This document shows positions 31,832-39,308 of a stretch of DNA of 42,229 bases, piece after piece. A program made the position numbers and the translations under genes. Below the pieces are notes generated by a model. It searched no databases. It was given only the letters and a program-made list of their open reading frames with translations, and had not been told where the DNA came from. Every line of letters begins with the position of its first letter. Position 1 is the first letter of the stretch. This stretch comes from an uncultured Oscillospiraceae bacterium. GTDB taxonomy: Bacteria > Bacillota > Clostridia > Oscillospirales > Acutalibacteraceae. The DNA lies in contig URPR01000009.1 in NCBI GenBank assembly GCA_900549775.1, forward strand, positions 1 to 42,229, in the 5' to 3' direction.

Positions 31832-32350
31832 ATGAAAAAAGTATTGTCAACTTTACTAACAGTAGCAACTTTAGCGGTGGCGGTTTTTTGTGTTCCATGT
31901 CATGCGACAGAACCAGAAGAAACTCAAACAACGGAAGCGATTGTTTCAGAAGAGGCACAAGATATCAAAACAGAAGAAAATCAAAAAGAACTTGATAATT
32001 CAAGAATTAGAAAAAAAGTAGACTGTTTTATTGCAAAAAATAAGGATTATCTGCCCGATGATAAAATTCCTCAAATTAGAATTATGTTGAATTCTTTATC
32101 TTTAGAAGAATTAGATGCTGTTTCAGGTATTAATTTTAATAATCCAATGTTCGTACAGTTAATCTCTTTTCTTTTTGGGGAAACCGGAGTGGACAGATTA
32201 TTAATTGGCGATTCAGGTATGTTTATACTTAAATGGTTTACTCTTGGAGGACTTGGAATATTGTGGTTGTATGACCTTTGCACCATCAAAGGGAAAGTAC
32301 GAGAAAAGAACTATGAAAAACTCATGTCGATCATTTCAGAAATCTGCTAG
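31832..32350 (+). CDS. Exported or membrane TM2-domain protein, copy 2
   Basis: 172 residues from ATG 31832 (TGGAGG upstream). Same plan as the previous gene and a clear tandem duplicate: signal peptide (KKVLSTLLTVATLAVAVFC), acidic linker (TEPEETQTTEAIVSEEAQD), DCFIAKNKDYLPDDKIPQIR, then the TM2 domain around GETGVDRLLIGDSG, ending LYDLCTIKGKVREKNYEKL. The downstream spacer (TTAATTATTG[TC]TTAACA) is duplicated too. Linkers differ much more than the TM2 part. Confidence 0.82.
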   Translation: MKKVLSTLLTVATLAVAVFCVPCHATEPEETQTTEAIVSEEAQDIKTEENQKELDNSRIRKKVDCFIAKNKDYLPDDKIPQIRIMLNSLSLEELDAVSGINFNNPMFVQLISFLFGETGVDRLLIGDSGMFILKWFTLGGLGILWLYDLCTIKGKVREKNYEKLMSIISEIC

Positions 32351-32377
32351 GAAAATTTAATTATTGCTTAACACCTT

Positions 32378-32389
32378 CAGAATATTTGT
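32378..32389 (+). promoter_or_regulatory. Repeated upstream element, copy 2
   Basis: CAGAATATTTGT, 41 nt before the M23 start at 32430 and directly after the second TM2 gene. See copy 1. Confidence 0.5.
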
Positions 32390-32429
32390 ACCAGAGTATG
32401 GTAACAATATCAATTGGAGGTGCTATTTT

Positions 32430-33161
32430 ATGAGTAAATTAACTTTTAAAGGAAAACATGGAAAACAGGATAAGAAAGGTTGGGGATTTTACGTTGCCTT
32501 TTCAATCTGCTTTTTGGCTATAGCTGCTGCGGCCATCACAACATATAACAGCGTAAAACCGCTATTGTCTAGAGGAAAACAAGATAATAACGTTTCAGAA
32601 GTTTACCAGGCTCAAGAAAATCATAAGGCTCCAAAAGAGGATGAAAAAGACCCATCTAGTTTTAGCTTTTTTGAAAATGGGGAAGATGCTAATTCTGAGA
32701 GTAAAAAAGCAAATGAAAATGTCAGCAGCATAGAAACCAAAGCTGATAACGCAGGAATAATAGTGAGTCCTACAGATGGGGAGATAATAAAAAAATATAG
32801 CGCGGGAAATCCAATTTTTTCAAAAACTTTTAACGATTGGAGAGCTCACAACGGCATAGACATAAAGGCAGATCAAGGCAGCAAAGTAAAATCGATAACA
32901 GATGGAACTATCAAGGAAATATATGAAGACCCATTGCTTGGGAATACTATTGTGATAGATCACAATGGAGAATTTGTGGCATATTATTCGGGATTGGGAA
33001 ACACCACCATGGTTAACGCTAACGACAAAGTAGAGGCTGGTCAAGACATAGGTTCAATAAATGACATACCATCGGAAAAAGAAGACGGTTATCATTTACA
33101 CTTAGCTATAAAAAAAGACGACAGTTTTGTAGACCCTACAAATGTATTAGGCAAAACTTAA
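32430..33161 (+). CDS. Membrane-anchored M23 peptidase-domain protein, SpoIIQ-like
   Basis: 243 residues from ATG 32430 (TGGAGG upstream; the open frame from 32364 lacks a site). Basic N-terminus, one membrane helix (about 22-42, FYVAFSICFLAIAAAAITT), an acidic low-complexity linker, then a LytM/M23 domain. HNGIDIKAD carries the first zinc ligands and YHLHLAIKKD the H-x-H pair, so the metal site appears intact. Size, single N-terminal helix and linker match SpoIIQ of Clostridia, which joins forespore and mother cell during engulfment; other wall endopeptidases share this plan. spoIIIAH is not in the window. Confidence 0.83.
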   Translation: MSKLTFKGKHGKQDKKGWGFYVAFSICFLAIAAAAITTYNSVKPLLSRGKQDNNVSEVYQAQENHKAPKEDEKDPSSFSFFENGEDANSESKKANENVSSIETKADNAGIIVSPTDGEIIKKYSAGNPIFSKTFNDWRAHNGIDIKADQGSKVKSITDGTIKEIYEDPLLGNTIVIDHNGEFVAYYSGLGNTTMVNANDKVEAGQDIGSINDIPSEKEDGYHLHLAIKKDDSFVDPTNVLGKT

Positions 33162-33171
33162 TAAAAATAAC

Positions 33172-33203
33172 TTAGCCACCTTAAATGGTGGCTAACTTTT
33201 ATT
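33172..33203 (+). terminator. Terminator after the M23 gene
   Basis: TTAGCCACC (33172-33180) with GGTGGCTAA (33187-33195), 6-nt loop, then CTTTTATTTTT. It lies between converging genes and may also serve proS. Confidence 0.85.
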
Positions 33204-33235
33204 TTTCACAAGTGATTTTGCTAAACTGCTAGTAG

Positions 33236-34933
33236 TTACATATCCCAAAAGTTTTCTATAAAACCCATAACATCGTTCAAATCTACCTTGTGGTAATCTT
33301 TCTCACTACGAACCTTAACTTCAATTTTATTTTCAGCTAAGTTCCTTTTGCTAACTATAACCCTGATTGGGACTCCTAAAAGGTCAGCGTCGGCAAATTG
33401 AGCTCCTGCTGCGAGATTTCTATCGTCAAACAGCACGTCGTATTTTTTTGATAACTTACTGTACAGCTCGTAGCTTACGTTTTTAACTTCATCTTGGTTT
33501 AAGTTTAAAGCACATATTTCCACTTGCCATGGAGCAACACTCTTTGGCCAAATGGGTCCTTTGTCATCGTGACTGTTCTCCACTATGCAGGCCAATAGCC
33601 TTCCTACACCTATTCCGTAGCACCCCATAACAGGATTTAACAGCTTGCCATCTTTGTCCGTATATGTCATATGCATAGTTTCGGTATATTTTTTGCCGAG
33701 CTGAAATATATTTCCGACCTCTATGCCTCTTCTAACTGTTAAATTCCTGCCACAATGAGCACATTTATGGCTAGTTTCAACTTTATAAACGTCAAAAAAC
33801 TTAGGCACAGTTATATCTCTGCTCATGCTAAATCCAGCTTTGTGATATCCGTACTTATTAGCACCACAAACTAAATTTTCTTCGCCGGCTAAAGATTTAT
33901 CATATATAACTTTAAACTTAGTATTAAAATCTTCACAAGGTCCAATATAGCCGCTTTTTAAGCCATAGTCTTCCGGATTTGGAAGTTCACGAATCTCTTC
34001 GCCAAGTACATTGCGAAGTTTAGCTTCATTTACGTGTAAGTCTCCCCTTAAAAACACGATAACAACCTTGTTAGACATTGCTGTTAAGTAAACGACAGCT
34101 TTAACTGTGTGGATTTTGCTTATGTTAAGAGAGCTTGCAAGATCATCTATCGTTTTTATTTCGGGCGTATAAACTTCTTTTAGTTCCTGTGTTTGCACAC
34201 TTTCTTTGTCGATATTAGAAACGGCAACTTCCATATTTGCCTTATAGCCGCAATTATCGCATAAGACAATAGAATCTTCACCGGCGGGAGATAAAAAGAT
34301 AAATTCGTGGGCGATATTTCCGCCCATCATTCCAGAATCAGAGCAGATTGAGACAACGCCGTCAAGACCAACTCTTTTGAATATATTCTCATATGCTTTA
34401 TGAACTTTTTCGTAATACTGTTCGAGGTCTGCTTGTGACGTATGAAACGAATAAGCATCTTTCATAGTAAACTCACGCACACGAATTAAACCCGCTCTAG
34501 CTCGTGGTTCATCACGGAATTTAGTTTGAATTTGGTAAACCATGAAAGGATAGTCGAGATACGACTTTGCTTCGCTGCGAGCCAAGTGAACAACTGCCTC
34601 TTCGTGAGTCATAGCCAAGACCATATCTCTATTTGCCCTGTCTTTGAACCTCAAAAGTTCATTTCCAACAGAAGAAAATCTACCAGATTCTTTCCACAAC
34701 TCTGCAGGCAATGTAACCGGTAACAGTATTTCTTGTCCACCTATTTTTCCCATTTCATCTCTTATGATGTTCTCTATTTTTTTTTGTATTTTCACAGCAG
34801 GAGTCAAAAGTGAATAGATCCCGCTGCCCACATTTCTTATATAACCACCTCTTAGCAGAAACACGTGGCTAGGTAAAGTTGCTTCGGCTGGCTTGTCTCG
34901 CAAAGTTCTACCTAACAATTTGCTCATTAGCAT
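33236..34933 (-). CDS. proS: Prolyl-tRNA synthetase, bacterial type
   Basis: 565 residues, from ATG 34933 with GAGGG 7 nt upstream. Class II core with motif 1 region (IRDEMGKIGGQEILLPVT), motif 2 (FRDEPRARAGLIRVREFTMK) and motif 3 (GCYGIGVGRLLACIVE). An inserted YbaK-like editing domain, about 225-390 (FNTKFKVIYDKSLAG, GFSMSRDI), shows the long bacterial form that hydrolyses mischarged Ala-tRNA(Pro). The C-terminal anticodon-binding domain follows (YDVLFDDRNLAAGAQFADAD). It charges tRNA(Pro). It stands alone on the minus strand, breaking up a plus-strand accessory cluster. Confidence 0.97.
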   Translation of the reverse strand: MLMSKLLGRTLRDKPAEATLPSHVFLLRGGYIRNVGSGIYSLLTPAVKIQKKIENIIRDEMGKIGGQEILLPVTLPAELWKESGRFSSVGNELLRFKDRANRDMVLAMTHEEAVVHLARSEAKSYLDYPFMVYQIQTKFRDEPRARAGLIRVREFTMKDAYSFHTSQADLEQYYEKVHKAYENIFKRVGLDGVVSICSDSGMMGGNIAHEFIFLSPAGEDSIVLCDNCGYKANMEVAVSNIDKESVQTQELKEVYTPEIKTIDDLASSLNISKIHTVKAVVYLTAMSNKVVIVFLRGDLHVNEAKLRNVLGEEIRELPNPEDYGLKSGYIGPCEDFNTKFKVIYDKSLAGEENLVCGANKYGYHKAGFSMSRDITVPKFFDVYKVETSHKCAHCGRNLTVRRGIEVGNIFQLGKKYTETMHMTYTDKDGKLLNPVMGCYGIGVGRLLACIVENSHDDKGPIWPKSVAPWQVEICALNLNQDEVKNVSYELYSKLSKKYDVLFDDRNLAAGAQFADADLLGVPIRVIVSKRNLAENKIEVKVRSEKDYHKVDLNDVMGFIENFWDM

Positions 34934-34980
34934 ATTTTTTCCCTCACTTTGAATGTTTTACATTATAAATTTTAGCACAA

Positions 34981-35388
34981 ATGACTCTACAAAGCAAACT
35001 TATAGACTTAACCTTGTCCTTGCAGAATATTTGTGTTAAAGTTGAAGATAGAAGAAAGGAGAGAAGTCTTATAAAATTGCTGTTAAAACATATTATTTTA
35101 TTTCTAATAATATTGCTGTACATGGTTATATGTACTTTTATAGGTTGTCCTTTTAAATATATTTTTAAAATACCATGTCCTACATGTGGTGTGACAAGAT
35201 CAGTTTTGGCTCTATTGAGGTTAGATTTTAAATCGTCATTTTGTTATAATCCTATGACAATACCGCTGTTGGTTGTAGCTTTTCTGTCTATACATATAAA
35301 GTTGTTTAAAGCAAAAAAGTTAATAATAGCCTTAACGATTTCAGTGGCAGTAATTAATTTAGTAATTTTCTTATTAAGAATATTATGA
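34981..35388 (+). CDS. DUF2752 membrane protein
   Basis: Up to 135 residues. The family core IGCPFKYIFKIPCPTCGVTRSVLALL (CPTCG motif) is followed by FCYNPMTIPLLVVAFLSIHI; three membrane helices are predicted. ATG 34981 has no ribosome site. A good AAAGGAG lies at 35055-35061, in frame only with ATA 35071 or TTG 35077, and the hydrophobic family region begins there, so the true start is probably near 35071-35077. The repeated element CAGAATATTTGT (35023) inside the longer frame also suggests that region is promoter. Often found beside TM2 genes, as here. Function unknown. Confidence 0.78.
   Translation: MTLQSKLIDLTLSLQNICVKVEDRRKERSLIKLLLKHIILFLIILLYMVICTFIGCPFKYIFKIPCPTCGVTRSVLALLRLDFKSSFCYNPMTIPLLVVAFLSIHIKLFKAKKLIIALTISVAVINLVIFLLRIL
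35023..35034 (+). promoter_or_regulatory. Repeated upstream element, copy 3
   Basis: CAGAATATTTGT followed by GTTA, as in copy 1. TTGTCC (35014-35019) with a 17-nt spacer to TAAAGT is a possible sigma-A promoter overlapping it. See copy 1. Confidence 0.5.
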
Positions 35389-35403
35389 GAAAAACCAAGA
35401 ATA

Positions 35404-35433
35404 TTGACTTTTATATGTGAAATGTGTTAATAT
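35404..35433 (+). promoter_or_regulatory. Promoter of the third TM2 gene
   Basis: TTGACT (35404-35409), 18-nt spacer, TAATAT (35428-35433), about 28 nt before the start codon. Confidence 0.6.
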
Positions 35434-35461
35434 AAATTTATAATTTAAAGGAGGAAATACC

Positions 35462-35797
35462 ATGGATAATATAGCAGTAGAACGGTTTATTTTGAATAAT
35501 AAAAAATATTTGCCGGAAAATAAGATAATGTACTTAAAGGAAAAACTACAGAGTGCACCAGAAGATAGGCTGTCACTTTTATCTGCGGTAGACTTTAAAG
35601 ATCCGATTGTCTACTTAATAATTTCTGTAACACTTGGTGGTTTTGGGGTAGATAGGTTTATGTTTGGAGATATAGGATTAGGTGTGCTAAAACTTCTAAC
35701 TGGAGGCTGTTGCGGTATACTTTGGTTGATTGATATTTGTACCATTACTAATAAAACTAAAGAAGACAATTTTAACGAGATTATGTCAATACTGTAA
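35462..35797 (+). CDS. TM2-domain protein without signal peptide
   Basis: 111 residues; start ATG 35462 after AAAGGAGG. The N-terminal helix ERFILNNKKYLPENKIMYLK and SAPEDRLSLLSAVDFKDPIV match the exported TM2 copies at 31-32 kb, but there is no signal peptide. The TM2 domain has two helices around GGFGVDRFMFGDIG and LTGGCCGILWLIDICT. This is the ordinary clostridial form. Comparing it with the exported copies suggests that the latter gained a signal sequence. Confidence 0.85.
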   Translation: MDNIAVERFILNNKKYLPENKIMYLKEKLQSAPEDRLSLLSAVDFKDPIVYLIISVTLGGFGVDRFMFGDIGLGVLKLLTGGCCGILWLIDICTITNKTKEDNFNEIMSIL

Positions 35798-35829
35798 ACG
35801 ATCAAACATTCAACAAAAGGAAAAACGAG

Positions 35830-36612
35830 ATGCAACCAGTGAAAAAACTAATATCCATAACATTAAGTATAACAATAGCAGTATCTTCATGCAGCACGAA
35901 CATGTATGCATTTACACCAACAGATTATGATAACCCAAAATGTATAGACATACGTGATTTAGGAGTAAAAACAGACTATATAACAAAAGAAAATAAAGTA
36001 TGTGGATGTAAAACATGTTCAATTGACGCAGTTATGTTTAACAGACTTGGTGATTATTTAACAGACCTTGAAAATCGATTTGAAAATTTGTCAAAAGAAG
36101 AAAATTATCTTGAAAATAAAGTAAAATTAAAAAATATAAAATATATTTTAGAAGATATATCCAAAGCGATTGAATACAAAAGATATAAGAATAAAAATTT
36201 TGTCTTGGCTTCATCAAGTTACGATCCAAACGAACCTATGGCAGTTGCTCAATTTGCTAAAAAAGACGGATTAACATATAAAGATAATTACGATGATACG
36301 TATTTTAATAGAATTAACGACAAGACAAAAATTATTTTAGATAAAGTAAAGGAACACAATAAACTGCTTAAAGACAAACCAATCGAATTCAACCATTCTG
36401 AACAATTTAAATCTGAACAATTTAAAGAAGTTGCAATAATGCTACTTACGTCTTTAGTTGGTGGTGCCGTCATCGCTTTTACTATAGTGTTTGGTCCATC
36501 AATAACTAGTAGAATTTCAAAATTTTTTGTCAAAAAACAAACTGACGAAATCAAAAAATCACCAGAAAAAAGAGCAGAAAAACTTGAAATATCAAGTGTA
36601 AGTTCTACTTAA
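35830..36612 (+). CDS. Exported protein of unknown function with a C-terminal membrane helix
   Basis: 260 residues; ATG 35830 with a weak AAAGGAAAAAC site. N-terminal signal peptide (KKLISITLSITIAVSSCSTN; a Cys at SSC could be a lipid site but the box is poor). Next come CGCKTCSID with three Cys in six residues, a charged helical middle (about 75-190, probable coiled coil), a C-terminal membrane helix (MLLTSLVGGAVIAFTIVF) and a basic tail (KFFVKKQTDEIKK). The plan resembles the repeat proteins at 1-3 kb, but the sequence differs. It is 33 bp after the TM2 gene and has a terminator. Function unknown. Confidence 0.75.
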   Translation: MQPVKKLISITLSITIAVSSCSTNMYAFTPTDYDNPKCIDIRDLGVKTDYITKENKVCGCKTCSIDAVMFNRLGDYLTDLENRFENLSKEENYLENKVKLKNIKYILEDISKAIEYKRYKNKNFVLASSSYDPNEPMAVAQFAKKDGLTYKDNYDDTYFNRINDKTKIILDKVKEHNKLLKDKPIEFNHSEQFKSEQFKEVAIMLLTSLVGGAVIAFTIVFGPSITSRISKFFVKKQTDEIKKSPEKRAEKLEISSVSST

Positions 36613-36673
36613 AAGTAGTGGGGAAAAATTACAGATATTAATATTGTCGCTACTGTCAATACTAAATTAAGAA

Positions 36674-36706
36674 AAATCCATCCTTTACAAGGGGTGGATT
36701 TATTTA
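36674..36706 (+). terminator. Terminator after the exported protein gene
   Basis: AAATCCATCC (36674-36683) with GGGTGGATTT (36692-36701), one G-T, 8-nt loop, then ATTTAT. Confidence 0.75.
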
Positions 36707-36777
36707 TAAGAATTTTAAATTTTTTATTTTTATGATATAATTATAAAAAATTAAACTAAGAGAAGGTGGCGAAAATT

Positions 36778-38805
36778 ATGCGTAAGTACAGGTATAATAT
36801 AAATAATTTAGACTGTGCAAACTGCGCTAGAGAAATAGAACAAATGTTAAACAAACATCCACAAATCAATAATGCAGTTGTGAATTTTTCTACATCTAAG
36901 GTGTCATTTGAATCGGATGAGAGTTTTTCTATGGATGACGTAAACGTGATGATTAAAAAAGTTGAACCAGACGCCTTTTTAACTAATGAAAAAAACAATG
37001 CTCCCAAAGAGTACCATATATGGACTTTGATATTAGGAATAGTTTTAGGAGTGCTTGGCAGTAAAATAAATAATGCGTATGTTGGGAATATCGTATCAAT
37101 CCTTGCGTATGGGTTGCTCCTATATCGTCCGATTATCAATGCCTGCAAAACATTAGTGAAAAGTAGTAGCATTAACGAAAACATGCTTATAACGGTATCT
37201 TGTATAGGAGCCTACTTGGTGGGACAGAAGATGGAAGGCATAATGGTTATTGCTCTTTATACTATAGGGAAAATTCTTGAGGAAAAAGCGGTTAATAATT
37301 CAAGAAAGTCTATAGGTGACCTTATTTCTATAAAACAAAATTACGCTAACAAAAAAGTAAATGGGGTAATTGAAGAAGTAGACGTCAACGAAATAAATAT
37401 TGGTGACACATTGGTAGTGAAAAAAGGAGAAAAGATCCCTGTTGATTCAGTAGTTGTAAGTGGCAAAACGCAGCTAGATACTTCCATGTTGACAGGAGAA
37501 AGTGAGCTAGTAAACGCGATAGCTGGAGATGAAGTTTTATCCGGCACCATAAATATGGGTGATACTATAGAAATAAAGTCTAAAAACACCTTTTCCGACT
37601 CTACAGTTTCGCACATTTTAAATTTGCTTGAAGATGCAACGGATAAAAAAACAAAAACAGAAACATTTATTTCAAAAGCCAGCAAAATTTATACGCCTGC
37701 AGTTTTGCTGCTAGCTGTTTTAGTGGCAGTTTTTCTTCCTGTGTTTTTTAGAGTGAATCTGTCCGACAGTATTTATAGGGCATTAACTTTTCTTGTAATA
37801 TCTTGCCCTTGTGCGATTGCAATATCAGTTCCACTTTCTTATTTTTCTGGGATAGGCATAGCTTCAAAAAATGGAATCTTGATAAAGGGCAGCAATTATT
37901 TGGACAATTTAAGTAAAGTTAAAAATATAATATTTGACAAAACGGGTACGCTCACAAATGGAGAGTTTAAAGTAACTGGAATCGAAATTTTTGATAATGA
38001 ATATACAAAGGAAGATATTATTGAAATTATCACCAAAGGCGAGTCGTTGTCTAACCATCCTATAGCTAAATCTATTTTAAAGTTAAAACAAGGACCAATA
38101 GATAACGGAGCGGTTGAAGATTTCAAAGAAATGGAAGGGAAAGGCGTATCTTATACATTAGACGGCAAAAATATAATCATTGGAACACAAAAAGTTTGCA
38201 ACTGTGATGAATTAGCTATACTTCACCTTAATATAGACGGAAGGCATGTAGCTTCTATAGACATAGACGATGGGATAAAAGAAAGTGCATTCAGTGCGAT
38301 ACAAAACTTGAAAAAAAATAAGATAAAAACTTATATGTTCACCGGAGACAAAAAGGAAGTTGCACTGGAAGTGGGTAAACGTTTAGGCATAGATGAAATA
38401 AAATACGAGATGTTGCCGACTAACAAGTACGCAGAATACGAAAAAGTAGCAAATAAGGGCGAGATAACAGTGTTTGCAGGTGACGGAATAAATGATGCCC
38501 CAGTTTTAAAAAGGGCTGACATAGGCATTTCAATGGGAAACGTTGGCTCTGAGTCTGCAATAGAAGCATCGGATATTGTGCTTATGTCCGGAGATATAAG
38601 TAAAATACCCTTGTCCATAAATATTTCAAAATACACCGGTTCGATAATAAAACAAAACTTGATTTTTGCCATGACAGTCAAAGTTGCAATTTTAGCGTTA
38701 AGTGTACTAGGTTTAGCCAATATGTGGTTTGCAGTCTTTGCAGATACAGGCGTAACATTACTGACGATATTGAACACGCTAAGAATAATGAATAAGTTTA
38801 AATGA
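36778..38805 (+). CDS. P1B-type ATPase for Zn/Cd/Pb export
   Basis: 675 residues from ATG 36778 (AGAAGG site; GTG 36766 lies in it). One heavy-metal-associated domain (2-65) with C13-A-N-C16, then the P-type core: TGES motif (MLTGESELV), the CPC metal site C343-P-C345, phosphorylation Asp387 in DKTGTLTNG, SNHPIAKS (HP motif), and Mg-binding GDGINDAPV around Asp569. The last helix carries DTGVTLLTILNTLR with the Asp found in ZntA/CadA-type pumps. This and CPC support efflux of Zn, Cd or Pb rather than Cu. It is a single gene flanked by terminators; no metal regulator of the ArsR/MerR type is next to it. Confidence 0.92.
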   Translation: MRKYRYNINNLDCANCAREIEQMLNKHPQINNAVVNFSTSKVSFESDESFSMDDVNVMIKKVEPDAFLTNEKNNAPKEYHIWTLILGIVLGVLGSKINNAYVGNIVSILAYGLLLYRPIINACKTLVKSSSINENMLITVSCIGAYLVGQKMEGIMVIALYTIGKILEEKAVNNSRKSIGDLISIKQNYANKKVNGVIEEVDVNEINIGDTLVVKKGEKIPVDSVVVSGKTQLDTSMLTGESELVNAIAGDEVLSGTINMGDTIEIKSKNTFSDSTVSHILNLLEDATDKKTKTETFISKASKIYTPAVLLLAVLVAVFLPVFFRVNLSDSIYRALTFLVISCPCAIAISVPLSYFSGIGIASKNGILIKGSNYLDNLSKVKNIIFDKTGTLTNGEFKVTGIEIFDNEYTKEDIIEIITKGESLSNHPIAKSILKLKQGPIDNGAVEDFKEMEGKGVSYTLDGKNIIIGTQKVCNCDELAILHLNIDGRHVASIDIDDGIKESAFSAIQNLKKNKIKTYMFTGDKKEVALEVGKRLGIDEIKYEMLPTNKYAEYEKVANKGEITVFAGDGINDAPVLKRADIGISMGNVGSESAIEASDIVLMSGDISKIPLSINISKYTGSIIKQNLIFAMTVKVAILALSVLGLANMWFAVFADTGVTLLTILNTLRIMNKFK

Positions 38806-38860
38806 TAGAATTGTTATGCGTTTTTTCTCAAAACTACAGTTCTGGTGAAATTGATTGATG

Positions 38861-38892
38861 AGCCGCGCCTGAGGTAGAAGGTGCGGCTTTTT
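38861..38892 (+). terminator. Terminator after the P1B ATPase
   Basis: AGCCGCGCC (38861-38869) with GGTGCGGCT (38880-38888), 10-nt loop, then TTTT. Confidence 0.8.
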
Positions 38893-39252
38893 AACTGCTT
38901 GATGATTAACGTGGTATGATTTTGAAGAAAAATAAAGGTAACGCTGCACTATGGGAAAGTTTTTATATGATTTATTTTCTTTGCATAAAGGTAAGCTAAA
39001 TAGTAAACGCGCGGAATTAAAAATGAATTTGAACACAAAAACGAATAAATATTACATTAAATATTGTATATTTTTAAATTTGCAATATTAAAACTTACAA
39101 AAAATATTTTTTATTTGATCAATGTGATTGAAAAAATTAGCTTTTATATTGCAATAAAATTTTTTATATGTTACAATAAAAACATAATTATCCATTAATT
39201 ATTTTACTACTATTTTTTACTATTATATACAACAGGAGAGGTGCTTACTCAG
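38893..39252. other. Intergenic region, one weak small frame and a promoter
   Basis: The 360 bp between the ATPase terminator and the 39 kb operon are very AT-rich. A 46-codon plus-strand frame (38951-39091, beginning MGKFLYDLFSLHKG) lacks a properly spaced ribosome site and has an ordinary Lys/Asn-rich composition, so I do not call it a gene. A clear promoter lies at 39149-39177. No other feature seen. Confidence 0.5.
39149..39177 (+). promoter_or_regulatory. Promoter of the 39-42 kb exported protein pair
   Basis: TTGCAA (39149-39154), 17-nt spacer, TACAAT (39172-39177). The RNA would start near 39184, about 69 nt before an ATG at 39253. Confidence 0.65.
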
Positions 39253-39308
39253 ATGAACAAATTACTACGCTACTTTTAATTTTATCTCTAAGTCTTATTC
39301 CACAAGAT

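Noticed and set aside
38951..39091. 46-codon plus-strand frame beginning MGKFLYDLF
   Set aside because: No well-spaced ribosome site and no similarity; it lies in AT-rich DNA where such frames arise by chance.
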